DNA of 64,000 bases from Cryptomeria japonica (Eukaryota; Streptophyta; Pinopsida; Cupressales; Cupressaceae). Below the pieces are notes generated by a model. That model was not told the origin of the DNA, did no database searches, and saw nothing but the letters and a program-made list of their open reading frames with translations. Shown in pieces: positions 41,437 to 55,709 of this stretch (positions are counted from its first letter, which is position 1; every line of letters starts with the position of its first letter). The stretch is taken from the NCBI RefSeq assembly GCF_030272615.1, contig NC_081414.1, forward strand, positions 812,175,069-812,239,068, read 5' to 3'. The position numbers and the translations under genes are program-made.

Positions 41437-44400
41437 CAATATGACCCCTAACAACACAATTTGGTGTCTTAAGGGGTCCCATGGTGTCATTAGGGGTCAT
41501 ATGGTGTCTTGGGACACCATAGGACCCCTTAAGATACCAAATCATGTCGTTAGCGGTCATATGGTGTCCCATGAACCTTTATGACCTCTTAGGACACCAT
41601 ATGACCCCTAATGGCACCATATTGGGTCGCTTTGGGTCATATTGTGTCCTAAGGGGTCATATTGTGTCCTAAGGGGTCCTATGGTGTCCTAAGACACCAT
41701 ATGACCCATATGGACAACGTATGACCCCTAACAACACCATAAGAACCCTTAAGATGCCAAATCATGTCGCTAGGGGTCATAGGGTGTCCATAGGGGTCGT
41801 AGGACACAATATGTCCCCTAATGACATGATTTGGTGTCTTAAGGGGTCCTATGGTGTTGTTAGGGGTATGGTGTCATTAGGGGTCATATGTTGTTCATAG
41901 GGGTCATATGGTGTCCCATGAACCCTTATGACCCCTTAGGACACCATATGACCCCTAATGACACCATATTGGGTTGCTTTGAGTCATATTGAAGGGAAAA
42001 GGGGTCATATTGTTTCCTGAGGGGTCTTATGGTGTCCCAAGACAACATATGACCCCTATGGACACCATATCACCCCTAACAACACTATAGGACCCCTTAA
42101 GACACCAAATCATGTCATTAGGGGTCATATTGTGTCTTACGGGGTTGTAGCACACAATATGACCCCTAAGGACATGATTTAGTGTCTTAAGGGGTCCTAT
42201 GGTGTCATTAGGGGTCATGCGGTGTCCCATGAACCCTTATGACCTCTCAGGACACCATATGACCCCTAATGACACCATATTAGGGTCGCTTTGGGTCATA
42301 TTGTGTCCTAACGGGTCCTATGGTGTCCCACAACACCATATGACCCCTATGGACACTCTATGACCCCTAACAACACCATAAGACCCCTGAAGACACCAAA
42401 TCATATCGTTAGGGGTCATATTGTATCTTACGGGGTCGTAGGACACAATATGACACCTAACGACATGATTTGGTGTCTTAAGGGGTCCTATGGTGTAGTT
42501 AGGGGTCAAAGGGTGTCCATGGGGGTCATATAGTGTCCCATGAACCCTTATGACCTCTTAGGAGACCATATGACCCCTAATGACACCATATTGGGTCGCT
42601 TTTGGTCATATTGTGTCCTAAGGGGTCATATTGTGTCCTAAGGGGTCCTATGGTGTCCCAAGACACCATATGACCCCAATGGACACCGTAGGACCCCTAA
42701 CGACACCATAAGACCCCTTAAGACACCAAATCATGTTGTTAGGGGTCATATTTTGTCTTATGGGGTCATAGGACACAATATGACCCTTAATGACATGATT
42801 TGGTGTGTTAAGGGGTCCTATGGTGTTGTTAGGGGTCATAGGGTGTCCATAGGGGTCATATGGTGTCCCATGAACCCTTATGACCTCTTAGGACACCATA
42901 TGACCCCTAATGACACCATATTGGGTCACTTTGGGTCATATTGTAGGGAAAAGGAGTCATATTGTGTCCTAAGCGGTCCTATGGTGTCATAAGACACCAC
43001 ATGACCCCTTTGGACACCATATCACCCCTAACAATGCCATAGGACCCCTTAAGACACCAAATCATGTCGTTAGGGGTCATACTATGTCTTATGGGGTCAT
43101 AGGACACAATATGACCCCTAACGAAATGATTTAGTGTCTTAAGGGGTCCTAACGTGTCATTAGGGGTCATATGGTGTCCATAGGGGTAATGTGGTGTCCC
43201 ATGAACCCTTATGACCTCTTACGACACCATATGACCCCTAATGGCACCATATTGGGTCGCTTTGGGTCATATTGTGTCCTAAGGGGTCATATTGTGTCCC
43301 AAGGGGTCCTATGGTGTCCCAAGACACCATATGACCCCTATGGATCTCGTATGACCCCTTACGATACCATAAAACCCCTTAACATGCCAAATCATGTCGT
43401 TAGGGGTCATACGGTATCCATAGGGGTTGTAGGACACAATATGACCCCTAACGACATGATTTGGTGTCTTAAGGGGTCCCGTTGTGTCGTTAGGGGTCAT
43501 ATGGTGTCCATAGGGGTCATGTGGTGTCCCATGAGCCCTTATGACCTCTTACGACACCATATGACTGCTAATGACACCATATTGGGTCGCTTTGGGTCAT
43601 ATTGTGTCCTAAGGGGTCCTATGGTGTCCCAATACACCATATGACCCCTATGGACATAGTATAAACCCTAACGACACCATAAGACCCCTTAAGAAACCAA
43701 ATCATGTCGTTAGGGGTCATATTGTGTCTTACGGGGTCATACGACACAACATGACCCCTAACAACATGATTTAGTGTCTGAAGGTGTCCTATGGTGTTGT
43801 TAGGGGTCATATGGTGTCCATAGGGGTCATATGGTGTCCATAGGGGTCATATGGTGTCCCATGAACACTTATAACCTCTTAGGACACCATATGACCCCTA
43901 ATGACACCATATTGGGTCGCTTTGGGTCATATTGTAGTGAAAAGGAGACATATTGTGTCCATGGGGTCTTATGGTGTCCCAAGACACCATATGACCCCTA
44001 TGGACACCATATGACCCCTACCGACACCATAGGACCCCTTAAGACACCAAATCATGTCGTTAGGGGTCATATTGTGTCTTATGGGGTCGTAAGACACAAT
44101 ATGACCCCTAATGACATGATTTGGTGTCTTAAAGAGTCCTATGGTGTCGTTAGGGGTCATATGGTGTCCATAAGTGTCAAGTGGTGTCCCATGAACCTTC
44201 ATGACCTTTTAGGATACCATATGACCCCTAATGAGACCATATTGGGTTTCTTTGGGTCATATTGTGTCCTAAGGACCCCTAACAACACCATAAGACCCCT
44301 TAAGACACCAAATCATATTGTTAGGGGTCATATTGTGTCTTACAGGGTCGTAGGACACAATATGACACCTAACAACATGATTTGATGTCTTAAGGGGTCC

Positions 44401-46852
44401 TATGGTGTTGTTAGGGGTCATAGGGTGTCCATAGGGGTCATATGGTGTCCCATGAACCGTTATGACCTCTTAGGACACCATATGACCCCTAATGACACCA
44501 TATTGGGTCACTTCGGGTCATATTGTGTCCTAAAGGGTCATATTGTGTCTTAAGGGATCCTATGGTGTCCCAAGACACCATATGACCCCTATGGACACTG
44601 TATGAACTGTAACAACACCATAACACCCCTTAAGATAGCGAATCATGTCGTTAGGGGTCATATTGTGTCTTACGGGGTTGTAGGACACAATATGACCCCT
44701 AACGACATGATTTGGTGTCTTAAGGGGTCCTATGGTGTCGTTAGGGGTCATAGGGTGTCCATAGGGGTCATATGGTGTCTGATGAACACTGATCACCTCT
44801 TAGGACACCATATGACCCCTACTGACACCATATTGGGTCACTTTGGGTCATATTGTAGGGAAAAGGGGTCATATTGTGTCCTAAGGGGTCCTATGGTGTC
44901 CTAAGACACCATATGACCCCTATGGACACCATATCACCCCTAACGACACCATAGGACCCCTTAAGACACCAAATCATGTCGTTAGGGGTCATGTTGTGTC
45001 TTAAGGGGTCCTAGGATAGAATATGACCCCTAACGACATGATTTTTTGTCTTAAGGGGTCCTATGGTGTCATTAGGGGTCATATGGTCTCCATAGGGGTC
45101 ATATGGTGTCCCATGAACCCTTATGACCTCTTAGGACACTATATGACCCCTAATGACACCATATTGGGTCGCTTTGGGTCATATTGTAGGGACAAGGGGT
45201 CATATTGTGTCCTAACGGGTCTTGTGGTGTCCCAAGATACCATATGACCCTTATGGACACCATATAACCCCTAACGACACCATAGGACCCCTTAAGACAC
45301 CAAATCATGTCGTTAGGGGTCATATTCTTTCTTACAGGGTCATAGGACACAATATGACCCCTAACAACATGATTTAGTGTCTTAAGGGGTCCTATGGTGT
45401 CGTTAGGGGTCATATGGTGTCCATAGGGGTCATGTGGTGTCCCATGAACCCTTATGACCTCTTAAGACAGCATATGACCCCTAATTACACCATATTGGGT
45501 CGGTTTGGGTCATATTATATCCTAAGGGGTCATATTGTGTCCTAAGGGGTCCTATGGTGTCCCAAGACACCATATGACCCCTATGCACACTGTATGACCC
45601 CTAACGACACCATAATACCTCTTAAGCCACCAAATCATGTTGTTAGGTGTCATATTGTGTCTTATGCAGTCGTAGGACACAATATGACCCCTGATGACAT
45701 GATTTGGTATCTTAAGGGGTCCTATGGTGTCATTAGGGGTCATATGGTGTACATAGGGGTCATATGGAGTCCTATGAACCCTTATGACCTCTTAGGACAC
45801 CTTATGACCCCTAATGACACCATATTGGGTTTCTTTGGGTCATATTATGGGGAAAAGGGGTCATATTGTGTCTTAAGGGGTCCTGTGGTGTCCCAAGACA
45901 CCATATGACCATTATGGACACTGTATGACCCCTAACGACACCATAAGACCCCTTAGGACACCAAATGATGTTGTTAGGGGTCATATTGTGTCTATCGGGG
46001 TCGTAGGACACAATACGACCCCTAACGACATGATTTGGTGTCTTAAGGGGTCCTATGGTGTCGTTATGAGTCATATGGTGTCCCATGAACCCTTATGACC
46101 TCTTAGGACACCATATGACCCCGAATGACACCATATTGGGTCACTTTGTGTCATACTGTAAGGAAAAGGGGTCCTATTGTGTCCTAAGGGGTCCTATGGT
46201 GTCCCAAGACACCATATGACTCCTATGGATACTGTATGACCCCTAACGACACCATAAGACCCCTTAAGACACCAAATCATGTCGTTAGGGGTCATATTGT
46301 GTCTTACGGGGTCGTAGGACACAATATGACCCCTAACGACATGATTTGGTGTCTTAAGGGGTCCTATGGTGTCATTAGTGGTCATAGGGTGTCCATAGGG
46401 GTCATATGGTGTCCCATGAACCCTTATGACCTCTTAGGACACCATATGACCCCTAATGACACCATATTGGGTTGCTTTGGGTCATATTGTAGGGAAATGG
46501 GGTCATATTCTATTCTAAGGGGTCCTGTTGTGTCCCAAGACACCATATGACCCCTATGGACACCATATCACCCCTAACGACACCATAGGACCCCTTAAGA
46601 CACCAAATCATGTCGTTAGGGGTCATATTGTGTCTTACATGGTTGTAGGACACAATATGACCCCTAACGACATGATTTGGTGTCTTAAGGGGTCCTATGG
46701 TGTTGTTAGGGGTCATATGGTGTCCATAGGGGTCATATGGTGTCCCATGAACCCTTATGAGCTCTTAGGACACCATATGACCCCTAATGACACCATATTG
46801 GGTCGCTTTGGGTCATATTGTGTCCTAAGGGGTCATATTGTGTCTTATAGGG
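41437..46852. repeat. Self-complementary tandem array, about 17 units of ~330 bp
   Basis: The landmark TTGGGTCGCTTTGGGTCATA recurs near 41,625, 41,968, 42,285, 42,591, 42,922, 43,252, 43,582, 43,912, 44,245, 44,505, 44,832, 45,167, 45,500, 45,825, 46,136, 46,468 and 46,799, usually 325-335 bp apart. Each unit is built from a ~20-bp element (AGGGGTCATATGGTGTCC) in both orientations, so it can fold into long hairpins. Both strands show recurrent 63- to 241-codon open frames because the unit is close to 330 bp (3 x 110) and poor in stops. I treat these as by-products, not genes. Confidence 0.95.
46237..46384. repeat. Example hairpin within one array unit
   Basis: A 70-base left arm (46,237-46,306) pairs with a right arm (46,315-46,384) at 66 of 70 positions around an 8-base centre cggggtcg. 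Equivalent hairpins occur in most other units. Confidence 0.9.
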
Positions 46853-46866
46853 TCATCTCTCTCTCT

Positions 46867-46897
<31 letters not shown>

Positions 46898-47037
46898 CCC
46901 CTCTCTCTCTTTCTCCCTCTCTCCCTCTCCTTCCTTCTCTCGCTCTCCCTCTCTCTCTCCCTCCCTCTCCTCCTCCTCTCTCTCTCTCTCCCTCCCTCTC
47001 CTCCTCCTATCTCTCTCTCTCTCTCTCTCCCTCTCCT

Positions 47038-47069
<32 letters not shown>

Positions 47070-47112
47070 CCTCTCTCCCTCTCCTTCCTTCTCTCTTCCT
47101 CTCTCTCTCTCC

Positions 47113-47174
<62 letters not shown>

Positions 47175-47244
47175 TCCCTCTCCTCCTATCTCTCTTTCTC
47201 CTCTCTCTTTGTCCTTCTCTCCCTCTCCTTCTCTCTCTCTCTCT
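46853..47244 (-). repeat. (CT)n pyrimidine tract, about 390 bp
   Basis: Mirror counterpart of the GA tract at 40,785-41,434. Together they flank the array in inverted orientation. Confidence 0.95.
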
Positions 47245-47390
47245 AAAATATGACTAATAAAATCTGATATCCGATTTAATCAGATATCGGATTTCTGTAA
47301 TGTGGCAGTTTACTAAATAAATGGCAGCAATGGGAATTTTTTTGGGGACCACAAATTTTTGTACTAAAATCAGATATCGGATAAAATCAG
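47243..47390 (-). repeat. Right arm of inverted repeat bounding the fold-back module
   Basis: Complement of 40,632-40,784: on the minus strand it ends attagtcatattttagagaga, next to the CT tract. Confidence 0.85.
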
Positions 47391-47640
47391 TTATAACTAA
47401 TAAAATATGACTAATAAAATCCAATATCCGATTTTAGTACAAAAATTTGTGGTCCCCAAAAAAATTCCTGTTGCCGCCATTTGTTTATAACCAATTTTAT
47501 CTGATATCTGATTTTAGTACAAAAATTTGTGGTCCCAAAAAAATTCCCATTGCCGCCATTTTTTTAGTAAACTGCCACATTGCAGAAATCCGATATCTGA
47601 TTAAATTGGATAATGGATTTTATTAGTCATATCTCTCTCT
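47391..47640 (+). repeat. Further copies of the GATATC module
   Basis: Two partial direct-orientation copies of the subterminal unit start near 47,427 and 47,485 (each with gtacaaaaatttgtggtccc). The second ends attttattagtcatatctct at about 47,632, a truncated version of the junction to the GA tract. Confidence 0.8.
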
Positions 47641-47903
47641 GATATCTGGTTTTTTTACAAAAAATTGAGAAAAAAAGGGTGTGTGGGCCATTTTGTAGAT
47701 TCCAACGGCCCACAGTCTAGGTCCTATTCTGTTTTTTGTCGAGGATCATGGGTTTTCAGATAGCTAGAGACAAATTTGTGCTTTTGGGCTTAAAGTGAAT
47801 ACTTACATTGTAAATCACGAAGGAGCATGTGTGGAGGGAAATGGGGAGTAGTAGTCATTGAAATTCTGAACGCAAAAGAAAACTTTCAAATGACCAAATT
47901 GCC

Positions 47904-49007
47904 ATGCTCCTGATAATTAGGGAGTATCATTTTTATATGAGTGATGATAGATCACACTCTTCCAAGTATGTGCAACAGTCTTTCGAGAATTTTTTTGAGT
48001 TCTTGCATGAGAAAGATATTGCAATTGACCGACATATAATATTGTCAAATAACTGTACAGGTCAATTCAAGAATGCCTGTATGTTTTATTGGTTGAGTAG
48101 AATGCATGTGGAGAGGCATAAACCTCATATTTGGTGTTTTTTTTAGGCAGAGCATGGGAAGGGAGAGCATGATGGAGCAAGTGCATGTTTGAAGAGAGCT
48201 CTAATTAAGTAGCAATTGAGGATTTCAAGTACAAATTTCTCTGATGCATGTTCTATTGTTGATTGGTGTAGTTCAGCATTGTCACATGGAGGTACTCTTG
48301 ATTCAGCAGTGAGCAGATTCTTTTGGTTGGTTGAGGAGGGAACAATGTGAGATAGATTGGATTGTCAAACAATTAAAGATTCTTCCAAAATGCATTCATT
48401 TATTAGCTCAGATGCAAGTACATGGATCATTTGGACATGAGCGTTGGCTTGTTTTTGTTAGAGTTGTGTTCGGTGTGATTGGGATCAGTGCAAGTCAAGT
48501 GAGTGGGTTGATATGTGGGTTCCCCACTATCTAACTCCTTTATCTCAAACAATATCCTAGTCAAACGATGACATGGAAAGTTCACTTGAGTATGATCGTC
48601 TATCAGATCTTGTATAGCCAAGACATGTTTTTGCAGTTGTTGCACTGCGAGGGAATGAAGAGAGATCATAATATTGGTTGGCACGATGTGTACAGGGAAA
48701 ACAAAAGCTAACACAACCAGTGATAGATGATGACAGGTTCACCTATCCTACAAGTTCAATTGTTGTTGTGGGAACTTGGTTGCGAACATACATGATTAGA
48801 AAGAATGGCATACCTGTATTTGAAGACTATGAGAGACACAAAACCATTATAATGTATTCACACCTTATTATAGCTACAAATGTCAAGCTATTGAAGCATC
48901 AAGCAAATCCGAAGACCAAAGAGCTATGGATAGTGACTACTATTGATCATGAAGCAATACTAGATACTCTTAAACAAAGAGATGACCCTTCAGGCACACT
49001 TGAGTAG
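47904..49007 (+). pseudogene. Transposase-like protein, C-terminal 368 codons with 8 stops
   Basis: One frame runs from 47,904 to the TAG at 49,005-49,007 with no indel, interrupted by eight stops (five TAG, two TGA, one TAA). Conserved-looking blocks are YHFYMSDDRSHSSKYVQQSF, ILSNNCTGQFKNACMFYWLS, AEHGKGEHDGASACLKRALI, VSRFFWLVEEG and KLTQPVIDDDRFTYPTSS, ending HEAILDTLKQRDDPSGTLE. The D/N-x-C-x-x-Q-F-K-N and H-G-K-G-x-x-D-G-A pattern resembles uncharacterised eukaryotic proteins often linked to transposons; I infer a DDE-like nuclease but cannot prove it. No N-terminal half is found; the fold-back module lies immediately upstream and may have replaced it. Confidence 0.55.
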
Positions 49008-50071
49008 TAGGTCTTTAATGGTGCCTTATTTTGTTTATCATGCATTTCATTTCGAACAATGATCATTAAACCTTAATGATCAAGTTTGTTACGTGTATAT
49101 TAAGGATGTGTTGAAAATGAAGGTCTATTGATGAACATTTTTTTTTGGCAACATGGTTTTTGCATGCACATAGCAGGTGCACGATATAATCAGAAGGGAC
49201 ATATTTTTGCAACACGACTTATTATCATGGATTTGATGAGCTTTACAATTTTTGTTATTAGAGAACACTATCTGACAATTTTTTATGATATAATTATCAC
49301 AAAACCTTTATGCTCATGCAGGTCTTTATTGATGATATACAGTAGTACATCACATTATGATTTTTGATGATATACAGGTTCATGCTAGATCATTCACTGT
49401 TGACAAGACCCTCTCTTAGTGATGGTACATATTCTTTTGTGCATTAATGAGATAAAATTTTGTGCATAAACATTAAGTCAAGTGAATGTATTGCTATTTA
49501 GAAATGACCATATCTACCATCATCTTCAACCATGCAAAGAAATGCAGTGAGAAGGGCTTTAATCAACATGCGTCTTTCTTCAAAGTTATGCTTGTATACT
49601 TTGCAGAGAAACTGGTAAGTTTCGTAACTATACAATCTTGTGCATTTTAAAAATGTTTGAAATGATCTATTTATAATTTGCCAAACTAATTTGTATTGGT
49701 CTTCATTTATATACAAGCATTGCTATACACAAGCTTTTCTCTTAGGACATGAGGATGTCTGATGCAGATGAAGTGGGATGTTGTATTTGTATATGGGTGT
49801 GAATTGATGTAACATTGTTATGATGATATACAATTTCCATGAGCAAATTATGTGTATACAATACATGGAAATATTCATGATCATTATGTGTCTACAATGT
49901 AATGCTTGGAAATATTGATGATATACAATGTCCATGAAAAAAAAATCATGTTTGCATATCCCTTCATGGATGTCACATGCAAGTGTAATGGTAATTATGT
50001 GTATACAATACATGGAAATATTCATGATCATTATGTTTCTATAGTGTAATGCTTGTTTATATATAATTTTA
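49008..50071. other. Non-coding region 3' of the transposase-like ORF
   Basis: AT-rich. The phrase tacaatacatggaaatattc occurs at about 49,856 and again at about 50,003, a small dispersed duplication. No coding frame with recognisable motifs. Confidence 0.5.
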
Positions 50072-52285
50072 GCGCTCAAGGGACGACGTTGCTAGGGTAT
50101 GACCCCAAGCATTCGATCGAGTGGGGGGGAAAAATAGGAGCATGCATAGGGTAATAATGCCTAACTGGACATGTTGGAGCTAATGGTTCATCATCATGAT
50201 GAGAAAAATGAGAAATCGGCCATGCGACAACATTCCATTGAGTGAGACTGACGATTTTTTTGCCAACCGAAAAATTGCTGCCCTAATAAAACCGTAGGGC
50301 AACTTGAAAAACCAAGATAGGCTTTTGCAGGGACCCCTCTCATGGCCCTATAGGTTCAAATGGATCATTTGTAGGTGCCACCGATTCTGAGTTAGGGCCC
50401 GTCAAAGTTTGACAATTTTGAGCACTTAGGGCGCTCAAGGGACGATGCCGGTAGGGTATGACCCCGAGAGTTCGATTGAGTGGGGGGAAAAACAGGAGCA
50501 TGTGTAGGGTAATAATTCCTAACTAGACATGTCAGAGCCAATGGTTCATCATCATGATGAGTAGAATGATAAATTAGACATCCGACAACATTCCATTCAG
50601 TGAGACTGACGATTTTTTTGCCAATCGAAAAATTTCTTCCCTAATAAAACCATAGGGTAACTTGAAAAACCGAGATAGGCTTTTGTAGGGACCCCTCTTG
50701 TGGCCTCGTAGGTTCAAATGGATCATTCGTAGGTGCCATGGATTCCGAGTTAGGGCCCATCAAAGTTTGACAATTTTGAGCACTTAGGGCACTCAAGGGA
50801 CGACGCCGGTAGGGTATGACACCGAGTGTTTGATCGAGTGGGGGGAAAAATAGGAGCATGCATAGGGCAATAATTCCTAACTGGACATGTTGGAGCTGAC
50901 AGTTCATCATCGTGACAAGTAGAACGAGAAATCGGACACGCGACAACATTCCATTGAGTGAGACTGATGATTTTTTCGCCAACTGAAAAATTGCTACCCT
51001 AATAAAACCGTAGGGAAACTTGAAAAACCAAGATAGGCTTTTGTAGGGACCCCTCTTTTTGCCCCGTAGGTTCAAACGGATCATTCAAAGGTGCCACAAA
51101 TTCCAAGTTAGGGCCTATCAAAATTTGACAATTTTGAGCACTTAGGGTGCTCAAGGGATGACGCCGAGCATTCGATCAAGTGGGGGGGCAAAATAGGAGC
51201 ATGCATAGGGTAATAATGCCTAACTAGACATGTTGGAGTTGACAGTTCATCATCACAAAGAGCAAAATGAGAAATTGGCCATGTGACAACATTCCATTGA
51301 GTGAGATTGACGATTTTTTCGCCAAACAAAAAATTGTTACCCTAATAAAACCATAGGGTAACTTGAAAAATAGAGATAGGATTTTGTAGGGACCCCTCTC
51401 ATGGCCCTGTAGGTTCAAACATATTTTTCATAGGTGCCATGGATTCCGAGTTGGGGCCTGTCAAAGTTTGACAATTTTGAGCACTTAGGGTGCTCAAGGG
51501 ATGACGCCGGTAGGGTATGACCCCGAGCGTTTGATCAAGTGGGAGGGAAAAATAGGAGCATGTGTAGGGTAATAATGCCTAACTAGACATGTCAGAGCTG
51601 ATGGTTCATCATCGCGACGAGCAGAACGAGAAATCGGACATGCGACAACATTCCATTGAGTGAGACTGATGATTTTTTTGCCAACCAAAAAATTGCTACC
51701 CTAATAAAACCATAGGGCAACCTGAAAAAATGAGATAGGCTTTTGTAGGGACCCCTCTTGTGGCCCCATAGGTTTAAACAGATTATTCACAGGTGCCACG
51801 GATTCTGAGTTAGTGCTCATCAAAGTTTGACAATTTTGAGCACTTAGGGCGCTCAAGGGACGACATCGGTAGGGTATAACCCCGAGCGTTCGATCGAGTG
51901 GGGGGAAAAATAGGAGCATGCATAGTGTAATAATGCCTAACTGGACATGTTAGAGCCAATGGTTCATCATCATGATTAGTAGAATGAGAAATTGGACACG
52001 TGACAACATTCCATTGAGTGAGACTGACGATTTTTTGGCCAACCAAAAAATTGCTGCCTTAATAAAATCATAGGGCAACTTGAAAAACTAAGATAGGCTT
52101 TTGTAGGGACCCCTCTCATGGCCCCATAGGTTCAAATGGATCATTCATAGATGCCACAGATTCCGAGTTAGGGCTTGTCAAATTTTGACAATTTTGAGTT
52201 CTTAGGGCGCTCAAGGGACAACGTCGGTAGGGTATGATCCTGAGCGTTCGATCAAGTGGGGGGGAAAAATAGGAGCATGTGTAGG
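50072..52285. repeat. 358-bp tandem repeat, six copies plus a partial
   Basis: Units start at 50,072, 50,431, 50,789, 51,147, 51,490, 51,849 and 52,207, each with g(c/t)(g/a)ctcaaggga. Spacings are 359, 358, 358, 343, 359 and 358; the short one lacks ~15 bp of cggtagggtatgacc. Copies differ mainly at C/T and G/A positions. Minus-strand open frames across it are not conserved between copies in a way that suggests a protein. Confidence 0.95.
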
Positions 52286-52450
52286 GTATTGTTCATTAAA
52301 TGAATTGTATTGTTCATGAATTGTATTATTCATTGAATTAATTGTATTGTATTGTTGATTAAATGAATTGTATTGTATTGTTGATTAAATGAATTGTATT
52401 GTTGATTAAATGAATTGTATTGTATTGTTCATTAAATGAATTATATTATT
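52286..52450. repeat. Short tandem repeat of attaaatgaattgtattgtt units
   Basis: At least six imperfect units of about 20-25 bp directly follow the 358-bp array. Confidence 0.85.
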
Positions 52451-52773
52451 CATTATAAAAACAACACTGATGATGAATGGAAATGAATTGTATTGTTCAT
52501 TAAATAGCCATTATTAACCATTGTTAATTATTGGAATGAAGATTAAAGATTTCCATGATAACACCATGCACAGATGAGAAACAATTTATATGATCGAATA
52601 TCAACTTTTATATAGATAAAAATGTCAAATGATTACAAATGTATGTCCATACACAAATATGGCATAAATGCCAACTAAAACAAAATGTATGTCTAAATAC
52701 GTGAATGTATGTCCATATACAAAATATGCATGCCAAGTAGACATGTAAGCATCCCAAAACTATCTATAACATC
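52451..52773. other. 3' flank of the minus-strand transposon gene
   Basis: AT-rich, with aaatgtatgtccatacacaa repeated loosely near 52,640 and 52,705. No coding sequence seen. Confidence 0.4.
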
Positions 52774-54687
52774 CTAAGCTATTGATGGATCATCAAAATC
52801 GATCCTCTTCGCCGCACTACTCTGCTCTGAAGGATCCTGCATAAGAAAAACAAACCATGATTAATATTAGTTATATTATATAATTCACATTCGAAAAGTT
52901 AACATAAAAATGAACTATAATTGAACTATTCATTTTTACCTCATCTCCATGTTTTCTCTTCAGCTTTGTAGGACTCTTGATGTATGTCTTCGGTAGGGGA
53001 GGTATGTTTTGAATATTTTCATACACAACCTACATATGTTCAGAAACATGACATTGATACAAGTTAGCATATAATTGTCACTGATAATAACAAATTATAT
53101 CTACTAATCAAAAAATAAAATAAACACACATCTACTCGAAGCATCTCTTCTTCTTCTTCTTTAGGTATACTAGGTGTAGTCATCAAGGATGTGAAGCCAA
53201 GAATTCTCTGTTTATATACACAACAAGTATATGAAACTATCAATCTATGTCTATACATGTATAATCACTATAAGTTATTTAAACTATTCATTCAATCATA
53301 TTTGCATTCAATTACCTTTCCCTTGTCTCCAACTGCACTACCAGATCCTAAATCACACTACCCCACACTCGTGTTGCTTGTGCCCTACAAGAGTAAAATA
53401 AGATATAAATGTAAGTTACTACATAATCTAATTAATATCAATATAAATGACGAGCATGTATGTACAATAAAATACAAATGACTAGGAGCAATAATATATG
53501 TATCGTCAAGCTATCAAGGCCAAATGAAATGGCCGACAAGGTGCCCTCCTGAATCTGTCTCAACTCATCCTCAGTCATCAACTATTAAATAGACCATGTA
53601 AATAAAAATTAGTACTTAATATTATCTAATTTATAAATATTTAATTAAAATATAACATGAACTATGAAAACACAAATCTTACCAATACATCATCAATGTA
53701 TGATGATGGTGCCTCCTCACCTCTAGCACTCCCCAGGGTATACTCCAGTTTGTGTAATAACATCTGGTGCATCATGCATCTCATTCACCTTATAATCTGC
53801 ATTGTCCACATGAGGATCAACGGGTTGTCCAAGTGGACCCAAGCATACATGCCCACAGATGACACAACTATGGGGAATGCATATGTGTGGAGCCAAGGAT
53901 GACGTGTCACCGACACTGGATGCACCGCTACCATCAAGAGTAGGTTGAGCTACTGACGCAGCCTGAGAAACCAAAATGCTACTCAAATAGTGAATAGCCG
54001 ATATGGTTCATGAAACCGCCTCACAAATGATATCAAGATGCTGAACTACAGGTGGGGGATCAACAGGAGGAGGGGGGACATATGGGCCCTGGACTACTCT
54101 GACTGCCCCAGGTCTATTTTGGGGCATACCTAAACCTACACCCTGGAAAGGTTGGTTGTCAAAGTAGTTCACATGTTTGTGTAAAACAAACTCAACATAC
54201 AATTTGTTTATGAAATAGAAGGGGATATCAAGATTGTTGTTGGGTGGTTTGTCGAAAACCATCCACCAACAATCCCAAAAGTTTTTCACAATCCCATCAT
54301 TTGTGCACCATTTGATAGAATGTTTTGTTTTTTGGGGATCTATGGGCTGACCAGTATAGGGATTGACAAACAATGAGGTGATTTCGGCTTTGGATATCTC
54401 AAGATCCTATCCTTATACGACAAGCCATCTGCATATTTTTCCTTCATATAATCTTGCCGCAAAAGGGTGGCATCGTGCTCCTCAGTCATGGTTTCCATAC
54501 TTTTTATGATCGACGTGAGAGGATTAAACAATGGGTTTAGACGAGGGATCCTACGATATACTTCTGCAATCCCCCTCAATTCATTCAAATTTTGTAGAAT
54601 CAAATCTTGAATTGAGGGGGGGTTTGGCAAACGAGGGTTTGGTTGTTGTTGTTGTGGTTGGTCAGTGTTTTCATTGTTATCCCCCAT
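52774..54687 (-). pseudogene. Unrecognised six-exon gene inside the giant transposon
   Basis: Product unknown. Exon 1 (54,687-53,683) starts MGDNNENTDQPQQQQPNP, then MTEEHDATLLRQDYMKEKYA and KHSIKWCTNDGIVKNFWDCW. Further exons are about 53,581-53,504, 53,384-53,316, 53,207-53,130, 53,029-52,940 and 52,836-52,774. Lengths of 69, 78, 90 and 63 bp are all multiples of three, and exons 3-6 have AG acceptors and exons 3-5 GT donors, all phase 0. The exon 2 donor is not canonical. Basic stretches KLKRKHGDE and SSAAKRIDFDD near the end suggest nuclear import. Exon 1 has two frameshifts (near 54,400 and 53,725) that cancel in length, a TGA near 54,010 and exon 3 a TAG. It converges on the transposase-like ORF, so it may be the element's second protein. 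Confidence 0.6.
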
Positions 54688-55029
54688 TTTTAACCTAATT
54701 GAATGTAAACAATTAAATTTAGTTAACAAATTTAAACAATTAGGTATTTGATTTAAAAAAACCTAGTTTTCATGAAAAAACCCATATTTTCAATGAAAAA
54801 TCAAATAAACATTAACAAAAAATACAAAAAATGAATGAAAATGATTCAAAATGATAAAATTCTTACCTCTAAATCTATTTTTTAGCAATTTTTTGTCAAA
54901 ACACCGGATATCAGATGGAACAGATATCGGATTTTGATGAATTCGCGTGGCCGGTGAGTAAAAAATAACTCACGGGACTCTCACTGTCGAAATATAAAAG
55001 TCTCAGAAAATTGAATATCCGATTTCTAT
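54688..55029 (-). promoter_or_regulatory. Upstream region of the minus-strand gene with GATATC motifs
   Basis: Contains ccggatatcag at about 54,904, agatatcggatt at about 54,924 and gaatatccgatt at about 55,011. On the minus strand gatatccggtgttttgacaa resembles 47,634 onward (gatatctggtttttttacaa). Promoter role is inferred from position only. Confidence 0.4.
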
Positions 55030-55585
55030 ACTTAAATTATTTTTAAATAACATATATAATATATTAACATATTATATAATATATTATATAATATAATAAT
55101 ATATTATATAATATATTATTATATTATATAATACGTATTATATTATATTATATATATTATAATATATAATATAATATTATATATAATATAATATAATATA
55201 ATATTATATATAATATAATATAATATAATATTATATATAATATAATATAATATTATATTATATTATATATAATATAATATAATACAATATTATATTATAT
55301 TATATTATATATTATATAATATTATATAATATTATATAATATTATATTATATAATATAATATAATGTTATATCATATTATATATAATATAATATTGTATT
55401 ATATAATATATTATTATATTATAATATATTATATAATATAATAATATTTTATATAATACGTATTATATAATATATATAATGTAATAATATATTATATAAT
55501 ATATTATTACATTATATATATTATATAATATAATAATATATTATATATTATATAATATGTAACATATAATATATTTTTTAAATTA
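55030..55585. repeat. AT-only low-complexity block, ~550 bp
   Basis: Irregular runs of tatataatataatatt in both orientations. Almost no G or C. Self-complementary, expected to melt easily. Confidence 0.95.
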
Positions 55586-55709
55586 AAATTACAAATAACA
55601 ATCAGATATCCGATTTACATAGGTAATTACCAGACCAAGGTGTACTGAGACCTAGGCCTAGCAAAAAGTCAACACGGATTTTCACATTTTTAAGCAAGTG
55701 AGGAAGGCT
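55586..55709 (-). other. Right subterminal region of the giant transposon
   Basis: Includes cagatatccgattt at 55,602, another copy of the GATATC motif, and cctaggcctagc near 55,651. Non-coding. Confidence 0.5.
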